Assembly (NCBI RefSeq): GCF_001046635.1
Contig: NZ_KQ130457.1
Span: 191,641-255,640, forward strand
Reading direction: 5' to 3'
DNA: 64,000 nt
Source of the DNA: Novosphingobium barchaimii LL02
GTDB taxonomy: Bacteria > Pseudomonadota > Alphaproteobacteria > Sphingomonadales > Sphingomonadaceae
The number at the start of each line of letters is the position of its first letter. The stretch's first letter is position 1. The position numbers and the translations under genes were made by a program. The notes under the pieces were generated by a model. It was not told the DNA's origin, ran no database searches, and saw only the letters and a program-made list of their open reading frames with translations. Of this stretch, positions 9,212 through 18,366 are shown one piece after another.

Positions 9212-11749
9212 TCAAATTTCCGGAAGCTGTTGATCGGCAAAACCCCAGCCATGCAACATGTCGGAACGCGAGATCAATTCGGAAGCATCGCGGATCGAAA
9301 ACGTCTGCGCTGTTTTCATGCTTTCCAGTTCGTCCCAGCTTACCGGCACCGCGACCGGAGCTCGTTCCCGTGACCGCGCCGAATATGGCAGCACGGCCGT
9401 CGCCCCGCGCTGATTGCGTAGCCAGTCGATGAAGATGCGGCCCTTGCGCTTGGCCTTGCTCATGGTCGCGACATAGCGGTCGGGCTCGGAGAGGCTCATG
9501 GCTTCGGCGAAGCGGCGCGAGAAATCCTTGTGCGTATCCCAGTCGTGGCCCCGCTTCAGCGGCACGACGACATGGATACCCTTGCCGCCGGAGAGCATGG
9601 CGAAGGTAATCAGCCCAAGGTCAGCCAACCGGGCGCGGATGTCGCCGGCGGCTCGGACGCATGCCTCGAAATCCAGCCCCTCGTCGGGGTCGAGGTCGAA
9701 GATCATGCGGTCGGGACGTTCCACGTCGTCGGTCTTCGCCGCCCAGCCATGCAACTCGATCGTGCCCATCTGGACGCAGGAAAGAAGACCTTCGGCATCA
9801 TCCAGATAGAGGTAGTCCTCCGCGCCGCCGCCCTTTTCGCGGATCGGTACGTGATGAACGTGATCGCCGAAAGTGCCGCTGTCGTGCTTCTGAAAGAAGC
9901 ATTTCTTCGCTCGTCCTTGCGGACAGCGCACGAGGCTGATCGGCCGGTTCGCGATAAACGGCAGCATGAGCGGCGCGACGGCGGCATAGTAGTCGGCAAG
10001 GTCGCCCTTCGTGTCGCCGCTTTCGGGGAAGATCACGCGCTCACGGTTGCTGATCTTCACGGCGATCCGTGCCTGCGGCGCGGCCTGAGCTTTCTGCGGT
10101 GTCACCGCCTCAGCCTTCTTGTCCGTCCTGAGGCCAAGGAAGCTGCCATGGCGCACGCGTCCCTCGCTGGTCAGTTCGGCGAAGGCCACTTCGGCCACCA
10201 GTTTCGGAGTGACCCAGCTTGCGCCGCGTGCCTCTGTCCGCTCGACGTCGAGCGGCGCGGTCTTGCGCGCCAGCTTCTCAAGCCGTCGGGCTATGTCGGC
10301 AAGGCCCTCGGCGTCGAAGCCGGTGCCAACCTTGCCGCGATAGACCAGCGTTTTGCCCTCGTATTGCCCCAGCAGCAGGGAGGAGAACGGGCGGCCCCTG
10401 GCGCTCGACTTCGCCCAACCCACGATGACGAACTCCTGCCGCCTGGTGCACTTCACCTTGACCCATGCCTTGGTGCGGCGGCCGCTGTACGGCGCATCGA
10501 TGCGCTTGGCGATGATCCCTTCCTGCCCGGCATCGCACATCGCTGCGTAGAGCTTTTCGCCCGCGCCAATCATGTGATCGGCGACGAAAACGGGCGGTGC
10601 GGCATCCGCCAGCAGTGCCTCGAGCCGCTCCTTGCGTTCGATATTGGGCATCGCCGTCAGATCCTCGCCGCCCAGTTCGAGGAGATCGAAGGCATGGAAT
10701 TCCAGCGGCTGGTCTTCGCTTTGGCTGCCCTTGCCGCGCTTGAGCACGGCCTGAAGGCTGGAGAAATCGGGGTTGCCGTCAGATCCTCGGGCGATGATCT
10801 CCCCGTCGATCAGGCAGGCGGGCAGGTCCAGCGCGGCGATGCGCGCGGCCAGCGGGCCGAACTTGTCGGACCAGTCGAGGCCGCTGCGGGTATGGACGAC
10901 GACCTTGTCGCCCGCCGCCGCGACGAGAGCCCGGTAGCCGTCGAACTTGATCTCGTGCATCCACAGGTTGCCGGTGGGCACGGCATCGACCAGCGTGGCG
11001 AGTTGCACGGGCCGGAATTTCGGCGGCTTGCCCGCCGTCTTGCGCGTGGGACGCGCCTTGCGCGCATTGCGAGCCGAGGCCTTCTCCATGACCTGCGCGA
11101 AGGCATCGCCTTTCTTGCCTTTCAGCGAATGCGTGCCGCCCTTGTCGGCTTCGATCTCGGCCATGGTGCGGCCAGTGAGAACGCTGGTGAGGCTCTGCTC
11201 GACGAGGCCATCGCCCGCCTGCGCATGAGTATCCTGCACCTTGCGCAGCAACCAGTTCTCCCGCTTCTCGCCGGGTCTCGGCTTCATGCGCACGAGGAGC
11301 CATTCGCCTTTCATCCGCTCGCCGTCGAGGGTGAAGTGGAGGTGGCCGTCCTCGATGTCCTTGGCACTCTTGCCCGCGATCGGCGCCCAGGTTCCGCGGT
11401 CCCAAAGCATCACCGTGCCGCCGCCGTATTCGCCCTTGGGGATGCCGCCCTCGAATTCGCCGTATGAAAGCGGGTGGTCCTCGGTGCGTACGGCGAGGCG
11501 CTTGTCGTCGGGATCGGTGCTTGGCCCCCGGGTAACCGCCCAGGACTTGAGCACGCCATCGACTTCGAGGCGGAAATCCCAGTGCAGCCGCCGTGCCGCG
11601 TGCTTTTGCACGATGAAGCTGTTGCCGCCGGTCTTGCCGCTCTTTCCTGCGGGTTCGGCGGTTCTCGCAAAGTCACGCTTGCGGTTGTATTCGGCGAGGA
11701 GGCCGGCGGCGCGGGCGCCGGCCTTGCCGCTATGCCCGCGTGCGGGCAC
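9212..11749 (-). CDS. ligD: NHEJ DNA ligase D (phosphoesterase-ligase-polymerase)
   Basis: 845 aa, GTG start. Three-domain NHEJ enzyme in the order PE-LIG-POL. Phosphoesterase: residues about 40-190 (FIVQKHAARRLHWDFRLEV, GGIPKGEYGGGTV). Ligase: catalytic Lys268 in EIKFDGYR, with ACLIDGEI and a C-terminal OB fold (FVIVGWAKSSARGRPF). Polymerase/primase: from about 555 (ISNRERVIFPESG), with catalytic acidic motif FDLDPDEGL. It repairs double-strand breaks together with Ku. Its GTG lies inside the end of ku (20-base overlap), so ku-ligD form one operon. It is convergent with moeA. Confidence 0.96.
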   Translation of the reverse strand: MPARGHSGKAGARAAGLLAEYNRKRDFARTAEPAGKSGKTGGNSFIVQKHAARRLHWDFRLEVDGVLKSWAVTRGPSTDPDDKRLAVRTEDHPLSYGEFEGGIPKGEYGGGTVMLWDRGTWAPIAGKSAKDIEDGHLHFTLDGERMKGEWLLVRMKPRPGEKRENWLLRKVQDTHAQAGDGLVEQSLTSVLTGRTMAEIEADKGGTHSLKGKKGDAFAQVMEKASARNARKARPTRKTAGKPPKFRPVQLATLVDAVPTGNLWMHEIKFDGYRALVAAAGDKVVVHTRSGLDWSDKFGPLAARIAALDLPACLIDGEIIARGSDGNPDFSSLQAVLKRGKGSQSEDQPLEFHAFDLLELGGEDLTAMPNIERKERLEALLADAAPPVFVADHMIGAGEKLYAAMCDAGQEGIIAKRIDAPYSGRRTKAWVKVKCTRRQEFVIVGWAKSSARGRPFSSLLLGQYEGKTLVYRGKVGTGFDAEGLADIARRLEKLARKTAPLDVERTEARGASWVTPKLVAEVAFAELTSEGRVRHGSFLGLRTDKKAEAVTPQKAQAAPQARIAVKISNRERVIFPESGDTKGDLADYYAAVAPLMLPFIANRPISLVRCPQGRAKKCFFQKHDSGTFGDHVHHVPIREKGGGAEDYLYLDDAEGLLSCVQMGTIELHGWAAKTDDVERPDRMIFDLDPDEGLDFEACVRAAGDIRARLADLGLITFAMLSGGKGIHVVVPLKRGHDWDTHKDFSRRFAEAMSLSEPDRYVATMSKAKRKGRIFIDWLRNQRGATAVLPYSARSRERAPVAVPVSWDELESMKTAQTFSIRDASELISRSDMLHGWGFADQQLPEI

Positions 11750-12611
11750 GGCGGCCTCCCGAGGACGTGGCCTTCTTCGCTGCAGGCTTGCGTGTTGAGG
11801 AGGCCGACTTGCTGCCCGGTTTGCCTTCGCCGACCGACTTCTTCAGCGCCGCCATCAGGTCGATGACGTTGCCCTTGCCGCTGACCGGTTCCTCGACATC
11901 CTCGAGGATGCGCTTGTTGCTTTTGGACTTGGCCTTCTTGTCGATCAGCCGGTGGAGGGCATCGACATAACGATCGTGAAACTCGGCGGGTTTGAACGGC
12001 GCGGTCTTCTTGTCGATCAGCGTCGTCGCGAGATCGAGGAGGTCCGCGTCGGGCTTCGCGTCCTCGATGTCGCGGAAGTAGCCCTGTGCCTTGTGGACCT
12101 CGTCGGCATAGCGCAGCACTTCCATCACCAGGCCGCGCCCGCAGGGCTTGATCGAGACAAGTTGCTCGCGCCCGCGCACCGCGAGTTGGCCGAGACCTAC
12201 CTTGCGCGTCTTGCGCAGAGCTTCGCGCAGCACCGTATAGGCTTCTTCGGCGAGGTCGTCGGCCGGGACGATGAAGTAGGGCTTCTCGTAATAGAGCACG
12301 TCGATCTCGTCGGCATCGACGAACTGGACGAGTTCCAGGGTCTTGCGGCTCTCGATCTTGACAGCCTCGATCTCTTCCTCATCGAGCAGGACATAGCTGC
12401 CCTTGGAGACCTCGAAGCCCTTGATGATCTCGTCGCGGTCCACGGGGCCAACGCCGGGCGCGACCTTCTCGTAGCGGATGCGCTGGCCGCTAGGCTCATG
12501 GATCTGGTGGAAGGCGATCGCCGCCCCCGAACGCGTCGCGGGGTAGACCTCTATCGGGATCGAGACGAGAGCCAGACGGATCTGGCCTTTCCAATATGCG
12601 CGTGCGGGCAT
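11730..12611 (-). CDS. ku: NHEJ DNA-end-binding protein Ku
   Basis: 293 aa. Binds double-strand ends and recruits LigD. The N terminus (MPARAYWKGQIRLALVSIP) is the conserved Ku start, followed by the Ku core (PSGQRIRYEKVAPGVGPVDRDEI) and a basic Lys/Ala/Ser tail (residues about 265-293, ending RRARTRA) of the kind that binds DNA. An upstream in-frame ATG exists, but AAGGAG lies 8 bases before this one and homology begins here. First gene of the ku-ligD operon. Confidence 0.95.
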   Translation of the reverse strand: MPARAYWKGQIRLALVSIPIEVYPATRSGAAIAFHQIHEPSGQRIRYEKVAPGVGPVDRDEIIKGFEVSKGSYVLLDEEEIEAVKIESRKTLELVQFVDADEIDVLYYEKPYFIVPADDLAEEAYTVLREALRKTRKVGLGQLAVRGREQLVSIKPCGRGLVMEVLRYADEVHKAQGYFRDIEDAKPDADLLDLATTLIDKKTAPFKPAEFHDRYVDALHRLIDKKAKSKSNKRILEDVEEPVSGKGNVIDLMAALKKSVGEGKPGSKSASSTRKPAAKKATSSGGRRARTRA

Positions 12612-12941
12612 GGGCAGGCTCCTTCCTCGGCATATCAAGCCGGATCAGGGCATGGTTGTTCCCGGTGGCATCAAGCAACAAGGAGCGACCGTTGGTTCGT
12701 TGAATTCGCGTTGCGGATGCAAACACCCAGTCTGAGGAAGTCGACCAATCAATAAAAATACGAAGGGCTACATTGACACTGAAGCCTGACGGTCGTCACT
12801 CTTCTGAATGTGGGGTGCTGGCAAAACTCCACATTCAACGGGTGGATAGGCGACGGCATGAATGTCCTGCTTCATTTCCCTGGCGCAGGACGCGATGTCC
12901 GCGGCGGCGGGGCTCTCGCTCCGAACATAGCCAGGTGATCG
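12612..12941. other. Intergenic region between ku and chrA with one inverted repeat
   Basis: About 330 bases without a supportable gene. The part 12720-12780 is locally AT-rich and could hold the ku promoter. A 9-bp perfect inverted repeat TGAATGTGG/CCACATTCA lies at 12805-12813 and 12829-12837 with a 15-base spacer. It has no T run, so it is not a clear terminator. Nothing else stood out. Confidence 0.5.
12805..12837. repeat. 9-bp inverted repeat TGAATGTGG/CCACATTCA
   Basis: Perfect arms at 12805-12813 and 12829-12837. It could be an operator for the ku-ligD operon or a weak hairpin at the end of chrA. Function unknown. Confidence 0.4.
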
Positions 12942-14147
12942 CTAAAAGACGATCCATCCTGTTATCGCCCCGGCCGCGATGATAGCCGGCGTCACCCATG
13001 CTCCCTTTACGCGCCATGCCACCGCAAGCGCCGCGGCGAACAGCACGATCCCCAGGGCCGGAGCCGGCAAGCGCGAACCGGTCGCTTGGCCGAGATGCAG
13101 CAACGTGGCGGTGATGACCCCCACGACTGCCGCGGCAATGCCTTCCAACACCCGGTGCAAAGAGGGGTTCTCGACGATCGCCTCCAGCCGCTCGAACAGA
13201 ATGAGCGAGAATGCGAATGCCGGCAGGAACATGCCCGCCGTGATCGCAAGTGCTCCGGTTGGACCGCCCACGACGTAGCCGACGAAAGTCGCGAAGATGA
13301 CCAGTGGCGCTGGCAACACCCCCGCCAGCGCAATCCCGTCGAGGAAGGTGGCATCGCCGATCCATCCGCGTCCCACGGTATCCGCGCGGACATAGGGAAT
13401 GGCGGTATAGGCCCCGCCGAAGGTCAGCATCCCGCCTTTGAGCCCCGCAAGAAACAATGCGATCGACGTGACGGAAGTGCCCGTCGCCGCATGCAGGCTT
13501 GCGGCGGGAACAGCGAACAAATGAACCGCCGTCGCCAGGCCTGCTGCTGCGACCAGCACCAGCGCGGCGGCCCCCGGGCGGTGGGACAGGGCGTAGGCCA
13601 GCCCGCCTGTAGCCAGTGGAATCCAGAATGGGACATCCGCCAGTGTCACGGCGAGGCTGGCAAGCGCAATCAAGCCAAGCAGCCAGTTCTCGATGATGTG
13701 CTGGCCGATCCGGACCACCGCACGCGCGATGATGGCAAGGACGACGACCTGCACGCCCAGCAGCGCCACCGACAGGTGGGTATCGCGGACCACGAAGCCG
13801 ACGTAGAACCAGCCGGCCAGTAGCATCAACGCCAGCCCCGGCAGCATGAAGCCAAGCCCGGCAACCAGTCCGCCGATCCGCCCGCGCGCGATCATCCCCA
13901 GATGCACGCATAGCTCATGCGCCTCGGGACCCGGCAGGACCTGCAGGACCGCCAGCAGGCGGTTGAACCGCGCCTTGCCGATCCATCGCTCCTCTTCGAC
14001 CAGCGCCTGGCGCAGCATCGCGATCTGCGCCACCGGGCCGCCGAAAGCGAGCGCACCGAACCGGAGAAACTTGAGGAAAAGCGTCACCAGCGTGATCGGT
14101 GGGGGGCCGGGCTCTACGGATGGCATCGTGGCAGTTTCCGTCGTCAT
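12942..14147 (-). CDS. chrA: Chromate transporter, two-domain CHR family
   Basis: 401 aa integral membrane protein, typical length for a bidomain ChrA that exports chromate. The two CHR halves are visible: the N-terminal half has FLKFLRFGALAFGGPVAQIA followed by VLPGPEAHELCVHLG; the C-terminal half has GLKGGMLTFGGAYTAIPYV and IALAGVLPAPLVIFATFVGY. Many hydrophobic helices follow. It is monocistronic here, divergent from the TonB receptor at 14554. Some CHR proteins have other roles, so chromate as substrate is by family only. Confidence 0.92.
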   Translation of the reverse strand: MTTETATMPSVEPGPPPITLVTLFLKFLRFGALAFGGPVAQIAMLRQALVEEERWIGKARFNRLLAVLQVLPGPEAHELCVHLGMIARGRIGGLVAGLGFMLPGLALMLLAGWFYVGFVVRDTHLSVALLGVQVVVLAIIARAVVRIGQHIIENWLLGLIALASLAVTLADVPFWIPLATGGLAYALSHRPGAAALVLVAAAGLATAVHLFAVPAASLHAATGTSVTSIALFLAGLKGGMLTFGGAYTAIPYVRADTVGRGWIGDATFLDGIALAGVLPAPLVIFATFVGYVVGGPTGALAITAGMFLPAFAFSLILFERLEAIVENPSLHRVLEGIAAAVVGVITATLLHLGQATGSRLPAPALGIVLFAAALAVAWRVKGAWVTPAIIAAGAITGWIVF

Positions 14148-14553
14148 TCACACGCTCCCCTTGCCACATGCGCGGCAGATGGAGCGGACTTGGACGGGTG
14201 CCGTCTGAACGGGCGTCCGCGCGTGCCCGTTGCTTCATATCACTTGGACGGCCCCGCGAAGTCAATATCCGTATGTCCGGCGACCATCTTCGACGCCGGC
14301 TGAGGGCGAGTGCCATGGATCGGCAGATAGGGCAGCAGTACGCGCGATTTTACATAAGGGCGCCCCGGTTCGGGTCCCTGCAAACGCCTGGTGGCATCAA
14401 AGCCACGCAAGAGCCTCAAACGAAATTATTATGATTGCAACGGCAGCGGTGTATTATATTAAGCCGGTCACGTAACGCATGGTTCGTGGCTGGGGCGCTT
14501 TGCCTTTTCAGGCCACGGGACGGCGACAAAAAATCGGTTAGGGAAAGATCAAG
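14148..14553. other. Divergent intergenic region between chrA and a TonB receptor
   Basis: About 400 bases with no supportable gene. It contains a small hairpin GTGGC-ATCAAA-GCCAC (14391-14406) and an AT-rich stretch (14420-14460, including TTGCAA and TATATT) that is a plausible receptor promoter, though spacing is not ideal. A purine-rich GGGAAAG lies just before the receptor ATG. Confidence 0.4.
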
Positions 14554-17085
14554 ATGCTGCGAAATAATGCCGCCCGTTTCGTCGATGGGAAGATAGCCAT
14601 GTCGGCGTCCGTCGCGGTGATCGCATTGGTGATGCCGGCCTGTGCGAATGCGCAGGACGTATCCAGCCCGGCGCCGGCTCCGGCCACTGCCACGGCTGCG
14701 CAGTCGCCTTCGGATTCGCTGGGTGACATCGTCGTCACCGCACGGCGGGAATCGGAAAGCCTTCAGAATGTCCCGGTCAGCGTACAGGTCGTGACCGGCG
14801 ATGCGATTCAGAAGCTGGCGATCGTCCAGCCATCGGAAATCGCGAAGCTCGCGCCCGGGCTCAGCATCCGCCTTGCCGAACCGGGAAACCCTTCGCTCGT
14901 GCTGCGCGGTGTGCGCTGGGTACAAGCGTCCGGGACACCGGCGATTCCGATCTATTTCAACGAAATCGGCTTCGATCCCGTCCAGAGCTTGCAGACGATG
15001 TACGATGTCGGGCAGGTCGAGGTGCTTCGCGGACCGCAGGGGACAAGCCGCGGCGCGCCATCGATTTCAGGTGCGGTGACGATCACCACTCGTCTCCCCG
15101 ATCTGGATGAGATGGGCGGCTATGCTTCGGGGCTGATCGGCACGCATGATCACCAGAACGTGCAGGGTGCCATCAATTTCCCGATCGTGCCGGGCGTGTT
15201 CGCCGTTCGCGTCGCGGGAAGCTACGACAACAGCCAGGGAAATCGGGTCAGGAGCATCTATGCGGCGGCCGATCCCTCGCTCAAGACGTGGAGCGGACGT
15301 GTGTCCGCCCGCTTTGAGCCCACCGATACGCTGTCGATCAATGCGATGTACCAGCGGCTGAACCAGTCATCCGATTTCTACACGCAAGTGGCGGGGGCCG
15401 GCAGCAGCGGGCTTTACGCATCTCCTTACCCGACGACGCTGCGGTTCGCGCCGGCAGGCTACAACATCGATGGCCGTTCCGCGATCAGGCCGGGGGAGCG
15501 CCTTTCGGTTCAGGAGACGCCCAACAAGCAATATCTCAAGACCGACCTGGTGACGGTCAATGCGCGGTGGGAGGTCCTTGGCCAGGTTCTCAGCTACAAT
15601 TACGGAATCCAGAGCAACAATCGCCCCAAATCGTTCGGGACGTCCGTGGATCAGGCAAACGTACTCATTGGATATGACCAGATCCAGGAAGGCTTCTTCG
15701 CCGATCGGGCATACAAGAATTTTCATGAACTGCGTCTTTCGTCGGATCGCGCCGCAGGCCGCTTCTTCGATTACGACATCGGTTTTTACCGCGAGCAGGC
15801 AAGGAGCAGCCAGCATACGCTGATCCCCAACGTGTTGCCCGGCGCACGAGGCAATCCGTTCGGTCTTCCCAACCCGGTGGTCAATCCGGCGGCGATCGAC
15901 CGCTACTTCCTGACGGCCGATACGAATATCCAGCTGCGCACGAAGACGTATTCGTTCTACGGAAATCTTCAACTTCATCTGCCGTCAGACTTCGAATTGA
16001 GCGCTGGCGTACGCCGTATTCACGACAGCCGGCCCAGTTCGATCGACGTTACCACGTCGTCGGGGTATGCAGCCGCTGGCCTGGCCAGCAGCTTCGGCGG
16101 TACCTGCCCGACTGCCGCTGGCCTGGTCGCCAGCCCGGTTTACGCGGGCGTGTGCGATGCGTTCGTTCCTGCAGGGACCCGGCCAACCCAGAGCCTCGGC
16201 AAGGTCTATACGCCGACGATCTACAACGTGTCGCTGTCCCGCAAATTCGGCCCGGATGTCCTGGTATACGCAACGGTCGGCAGTTCGTGGCGGTCGGGCC
16301 TGCCCGCGCTGGCCAATGCGCTGCCCGATGATCTCCTGTTCCCCACCCCTGAAAAGGCGACCTCCTACGAACTGGGCGTCAAGACCAGCCTGGGCCGGCG
16401 TGCCCGGTTCAACGCAGCCGTATTCCAGATCGACTACAAGGGTCAGCTAACCCAATTCCAGGGTATCAGCTACTTCAGAACCGACACGAGCCGGGTCGAT
16501 ACGACCAACGTGGCGTTCCTGTACAACGTCGATGCGCGGGTGCGCGGTGCGGAAGCGCAACTTACCGTCAAGCCGCTTCACGATCTCACCCTCGACTTCA
16601 ACCTGAGCTACGCGAAGATCGAATCGCAAGGCGGTCAGGTTCCGTGCAACGTCGGTCCTGCCGTGTCAGCGTCCAATCCGATGAATTTCTGCGATTCGGC
16701 CAAGGGCAGTTCGTTGAATGCCGCCTCGCCGTTCACGGCGAGCGTGAACGGCGACTACACGATTCCGATGGACAACTTCGATGGTTATCTGCGCTTCGTC
16801 GGCAGCTATCAGGGGCGTAATCCGGCTTTCGGCATTTCCGACCCGGACTTCAAGGCAAAGCGCAACATGATCGTCGATCTGTTCGCCGGTCTGACAGGGC
16901 CCGACGCGGGCTGGGATGTGGGTGTGTTTGCGAAAAACGTCTTCAATACGAAGCGTCTTTTGACGAGCACGACGTTGCAGAACACCATTGCTCCGGAATT
17001 CGGTGCGACCGGACTGAGCGCGGTGACCGTGACGCCGGGCCGAGAGATCGGTTTGCAACTGCGGTACGCGTTCGGCTCGCGCTGA
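14554..17085 (+). CDS. TonB-dependent receptor (sphingomonad type)
   Basis: 843 aa outer-membrane receptor. Signal peptide about residues 1-33 (ending ACANAQ), TonB-box-like segment GDIVVTARR, plug domain (VPVSVQVVTGD, VEVLRGPQGTSRGAPSISGAV) and a 22-strand-type beta-barrel ending with the aromatic-terminal strand IGLQLRYAFGSR. Substrate cannot be read from the sequence. It stands alone: no regulator or inner-membrane transporter is adjacent. A terminator-like hairpin follows the stop. Confidence 0.9.
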   Translation: MLRNNAARFVDGKIAMSASVAVIALVMPACANAQDVSSPAPAPATATAAQSPSDSLGDIVVTARRESESLQNVPVSVQVVTGDAIQKLAIVQPSEIAKLAPGLSIRLAEPGNPSLVLRGVRWVQASGTPAIPIYFNEIGFDPVQSLQTMYDVGQVEVLRGPQGTSRGAPSISGAVTITTRLPDLDEMGGYASGLIGTHDHQNVQGAINFPIVPGVFAVRVAGSYDNSQGNRVRSIYAAADPSLKTWSGRVSARFEPTDTLSINAMYQRLNQSSDFYTQVAGAGSSGLYASPYPTTLRFAPAGYNIDGRSAIRPGERLSVQETPNKQYLKTDLVTVNARWEVLGQVLSYNYGIQSNNRPKSFGTSVDQANVLIGYDQIQEGFFADRAYKNFHELRLSSDRAAGRFFDYDIGFYREQARSSQHTLIPNVLPGARGNPFGLPNPVVNPAAIDRYFLTADTNIQLRTKTYSFYGNLQLHLPSDFELSAGVRRIHDSRPSSIDVTTSSGYAAAGLASSFGGTCPTAAGLVASPVYAGVCDAFVPAGTRPTQSLGKVYTPTIYNVSLSRKFGPDVLVYATVGSSWRSGLPALANALPDDLLFPTPEKATSYELGVKTSLGRRARFNAAVFQIDYKGQLTQFQGISYFRTDTSRVDTTNVAFLYNVDARVRGAEAQLTVKPLHDLTLDFNLSYAKIESQGGQVPCNVGPAVSASNPMNFCDSAKGSSLNAASPFTASVNGDYTIPMDNFDGYLRFVGSYQGRNPAFGISDPDFKAKRNMIVDLFAGLTGPDAGWDVGVFAKNVFNTKRLLTSTTLQNTIAPEFGATGLSAVTVTPGREIGLQLRYAFGSR

Positions 17086-17115
17086 AGCGTTTCGGGATAG
17101 GGAAAGGCGGCAAGC

Positions 17116-17146
17116 GGGTCCTCATCAACGACGTTGTTGAGGACCC
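17116..17146. terminator. Bidirectional terminator-like hairpin
   Basis: 14-bp stem with one mismatch (arms 17116-17129 and 17133-17146, GGGTCCTCATCAAC against GTTGTTGAGGACCC), three-base loop. It sits between the convergent TonB receptor and EF-hand genes. Confidence 0.65.
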
Positions 17147-17159
17147 ATGATTTGCCGAT

Positions 17160-17543
17160 TTACTGAGCGGCAGCCTGCGATGTCTGTGCAGCGATCATGG
17201 CGGCGCGCAACTCGTCCTTGGACAGAGCGCCGTCCTTGTTCGTGTCCACTTCCGAGAAATGCTCGGCGAGCAACGGATTGCCCGCCGCAGCTTCGGCTTT
17301 GCTCAGCGATCCGTCGGCGTTCTTGTCCAGCTTGGTGAACGCAGCGTCGAATTCGGCACCCTGTTGAGCGAGGCGCTTGCGCATGAAAGCGGCGAATTCG
17401 GTCCGATCGACATTGCCGTTCTTGTCCGTGTCCATGGCCGCGAACCCTGCGTCCACGTAAGTATTGAAGGCGTCATCGGTCTGCGCCGAGGCTGCGTCGA
17501 CGCAGCCGAGCGCCAGAACAGCGAAACATGCAAGATACTTCAT
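17160..17543 (-). CDS. Secreted EF-hand calcium-binding protein
   Basis: 127 aa. An N-terminal signal peptide (MKYLACFAVLALGCVDAASA) is followed by three EF-hand loops: DTDKNGNVDRTEF, DKNADGSLSKAE and DTNKDGALSKDEL. Each has Asp/Asn at positions 1, 3 and 5 and an acidic residue at or near position 12, so Ca2+ binding in the periplasm is likely. AAGGAG precedes the ATG at 17543, which decides the start over a longer upstream frame. Periplasmic EF-hand proteins of this size are common in sphingomonads; the role is unknown. Confidence 0.85.
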   Translation of the reverse strand: MKYLACFAVLALGCVDAASAQTDDAFNTYVDAGFAAMDTDKNGNVDRTEFAAFMRKRLAQQGAEFDAAFTKLDKNADGSLSKAEAAAGNPLLAEHFSEVDTNKDGALSKDELRAAMIAAQTSQAAAQ

Positions 17544-17559
17544 AGTTTTTCTCCTTGAA

Positions 17560-17874
17560 TCAACGGCGACGATCGTACCGGCCATCGCGATCACGACGGT
17601 CCCAATCCTTGCCTCTGCGGTCCCGATCATTGTCCTTGGACGCCACATTGCCGATCGCGCCGCCTGCTGCGGCGCCCGCGACGGTGGCCCATGGATCGCC
17701 CTTCGACAGGATCGCGCCGCCCAGCATTCCAAGACCCACGCCAAGCAGCGTATTTCGGGTCTTGTTATTATCGCTTTGATGCCTGTCGTGGCGCGGTTTG
17801 GCCTGGGACAGGGTAGGCGCTGCCATACACAGGCTGATTGCCACGAGGCAGGCAATTCCTCTGATTTGTCTCAT
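17560..17874 (-). CDS. Small glycine-zipper envelope protein
   Basis: 104 aa. Signal peptide (LVAISLCMAAPTLSQA), then a glycine-rich segment GVGLGMLGGAILSKG ... AGAAAGGAIGNV of glycine-zipper type that would insert in or oligomerise at the membrane, then a strongly charged Asp/Arg tail (RDRRGKDWDRRDRDG). AAGGAG stands before the ATG at 17874. It lies 16 bases before the EF-hand gene and is probably co-transcribed with it. Function unknown. Confidence 0.75.
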   Translation of the reverse strand: MRQIRGIACLVAISLCMAAPTLSQAKPRHDRHQSDNNKTRNTLLGVGLGMLGGAILSKGDPWATVAGAAAGGAIGNVASKDNDRDRRGKDWDRRDRDGRYDRRR

Positions 17875-17947
17875 TTGCAACTCCTTTGGTCGAGTGGAAG
17901 GAAGGGAGCCGCGCCCCCTTCGGATTGATGCACGTGGGCGGTTCATC

Positions 17948-18283
17948 TCAGCGTCGATCCACCCAGTCGCGACGTTCGAGCTTGAGGCGCGTGCGCAGGC
18001 TGTTGACCCGCTCTTCAAGTTGCTCGACTTCGCCGCGGTCGAGCCCATCGCGGCTCAGACGGCTGAAAGCCCGCTCCAGTTGTGCGGTATCCCGGCGCAA
18101 TTGGGCCGCGTCACGCAGGGCGATGGTCCGGCGCGCGACCGCACGGTCGATTTCCCGGCCCAGTCCGCTGATGTCGCTTTGAATTTCCCGTTGAACCCGG
18201 GGTTGCAGTCGCCATGGTTGGGCATGTGCGGGTACCAGGACCAGAGAGCTGAGTAGCATCGTCGACAAGACCGGAATTCGCAT
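17948..18283 (-). CDS. Small secreted coiled-coil protein
   Basis: 111 aa. A signal peptide (MRIPVLSTMLLSSLVLVPAHA) is followed by an Arg/Glu/Leu-rich, probably all-helical mature part with heptad-like spacing (LRRDTAQLERAFSRLSRDGL, VEQLEERVNSLRTRL). No family recognised. GGGAGG precedes the ATG. Same strand as the glycine-zipper and EF-hand genes, suggesting a small envelope cluster. Confidence 0.65.
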   Translation of the reverse strand: MRIPVLSTMLLSSLVLVPAHAQPWRLQPRVQREIQSDISGLGREIDRAVARRTIALRDAAQLRRDTAQLERAFSRLSRDGLDRGEVEQLEERVNSLRTRLKLERRDWVDRR

Positions 18284-18366
18284 CGTTGCCTCCCCCGCGG
18301 CTTTGTTGTCCTGATGTAGTGCCGGCCGGAAGCAAGGCTTCCGGCCGGCGTGCGACCCGTCGGCTC

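Noticed and set aside
9530-11467. 645-codon plus-strand frame opposite ligD
   Set aside because: LigD catalytic motifs are intact on the minus strand; this frame is its shadow.
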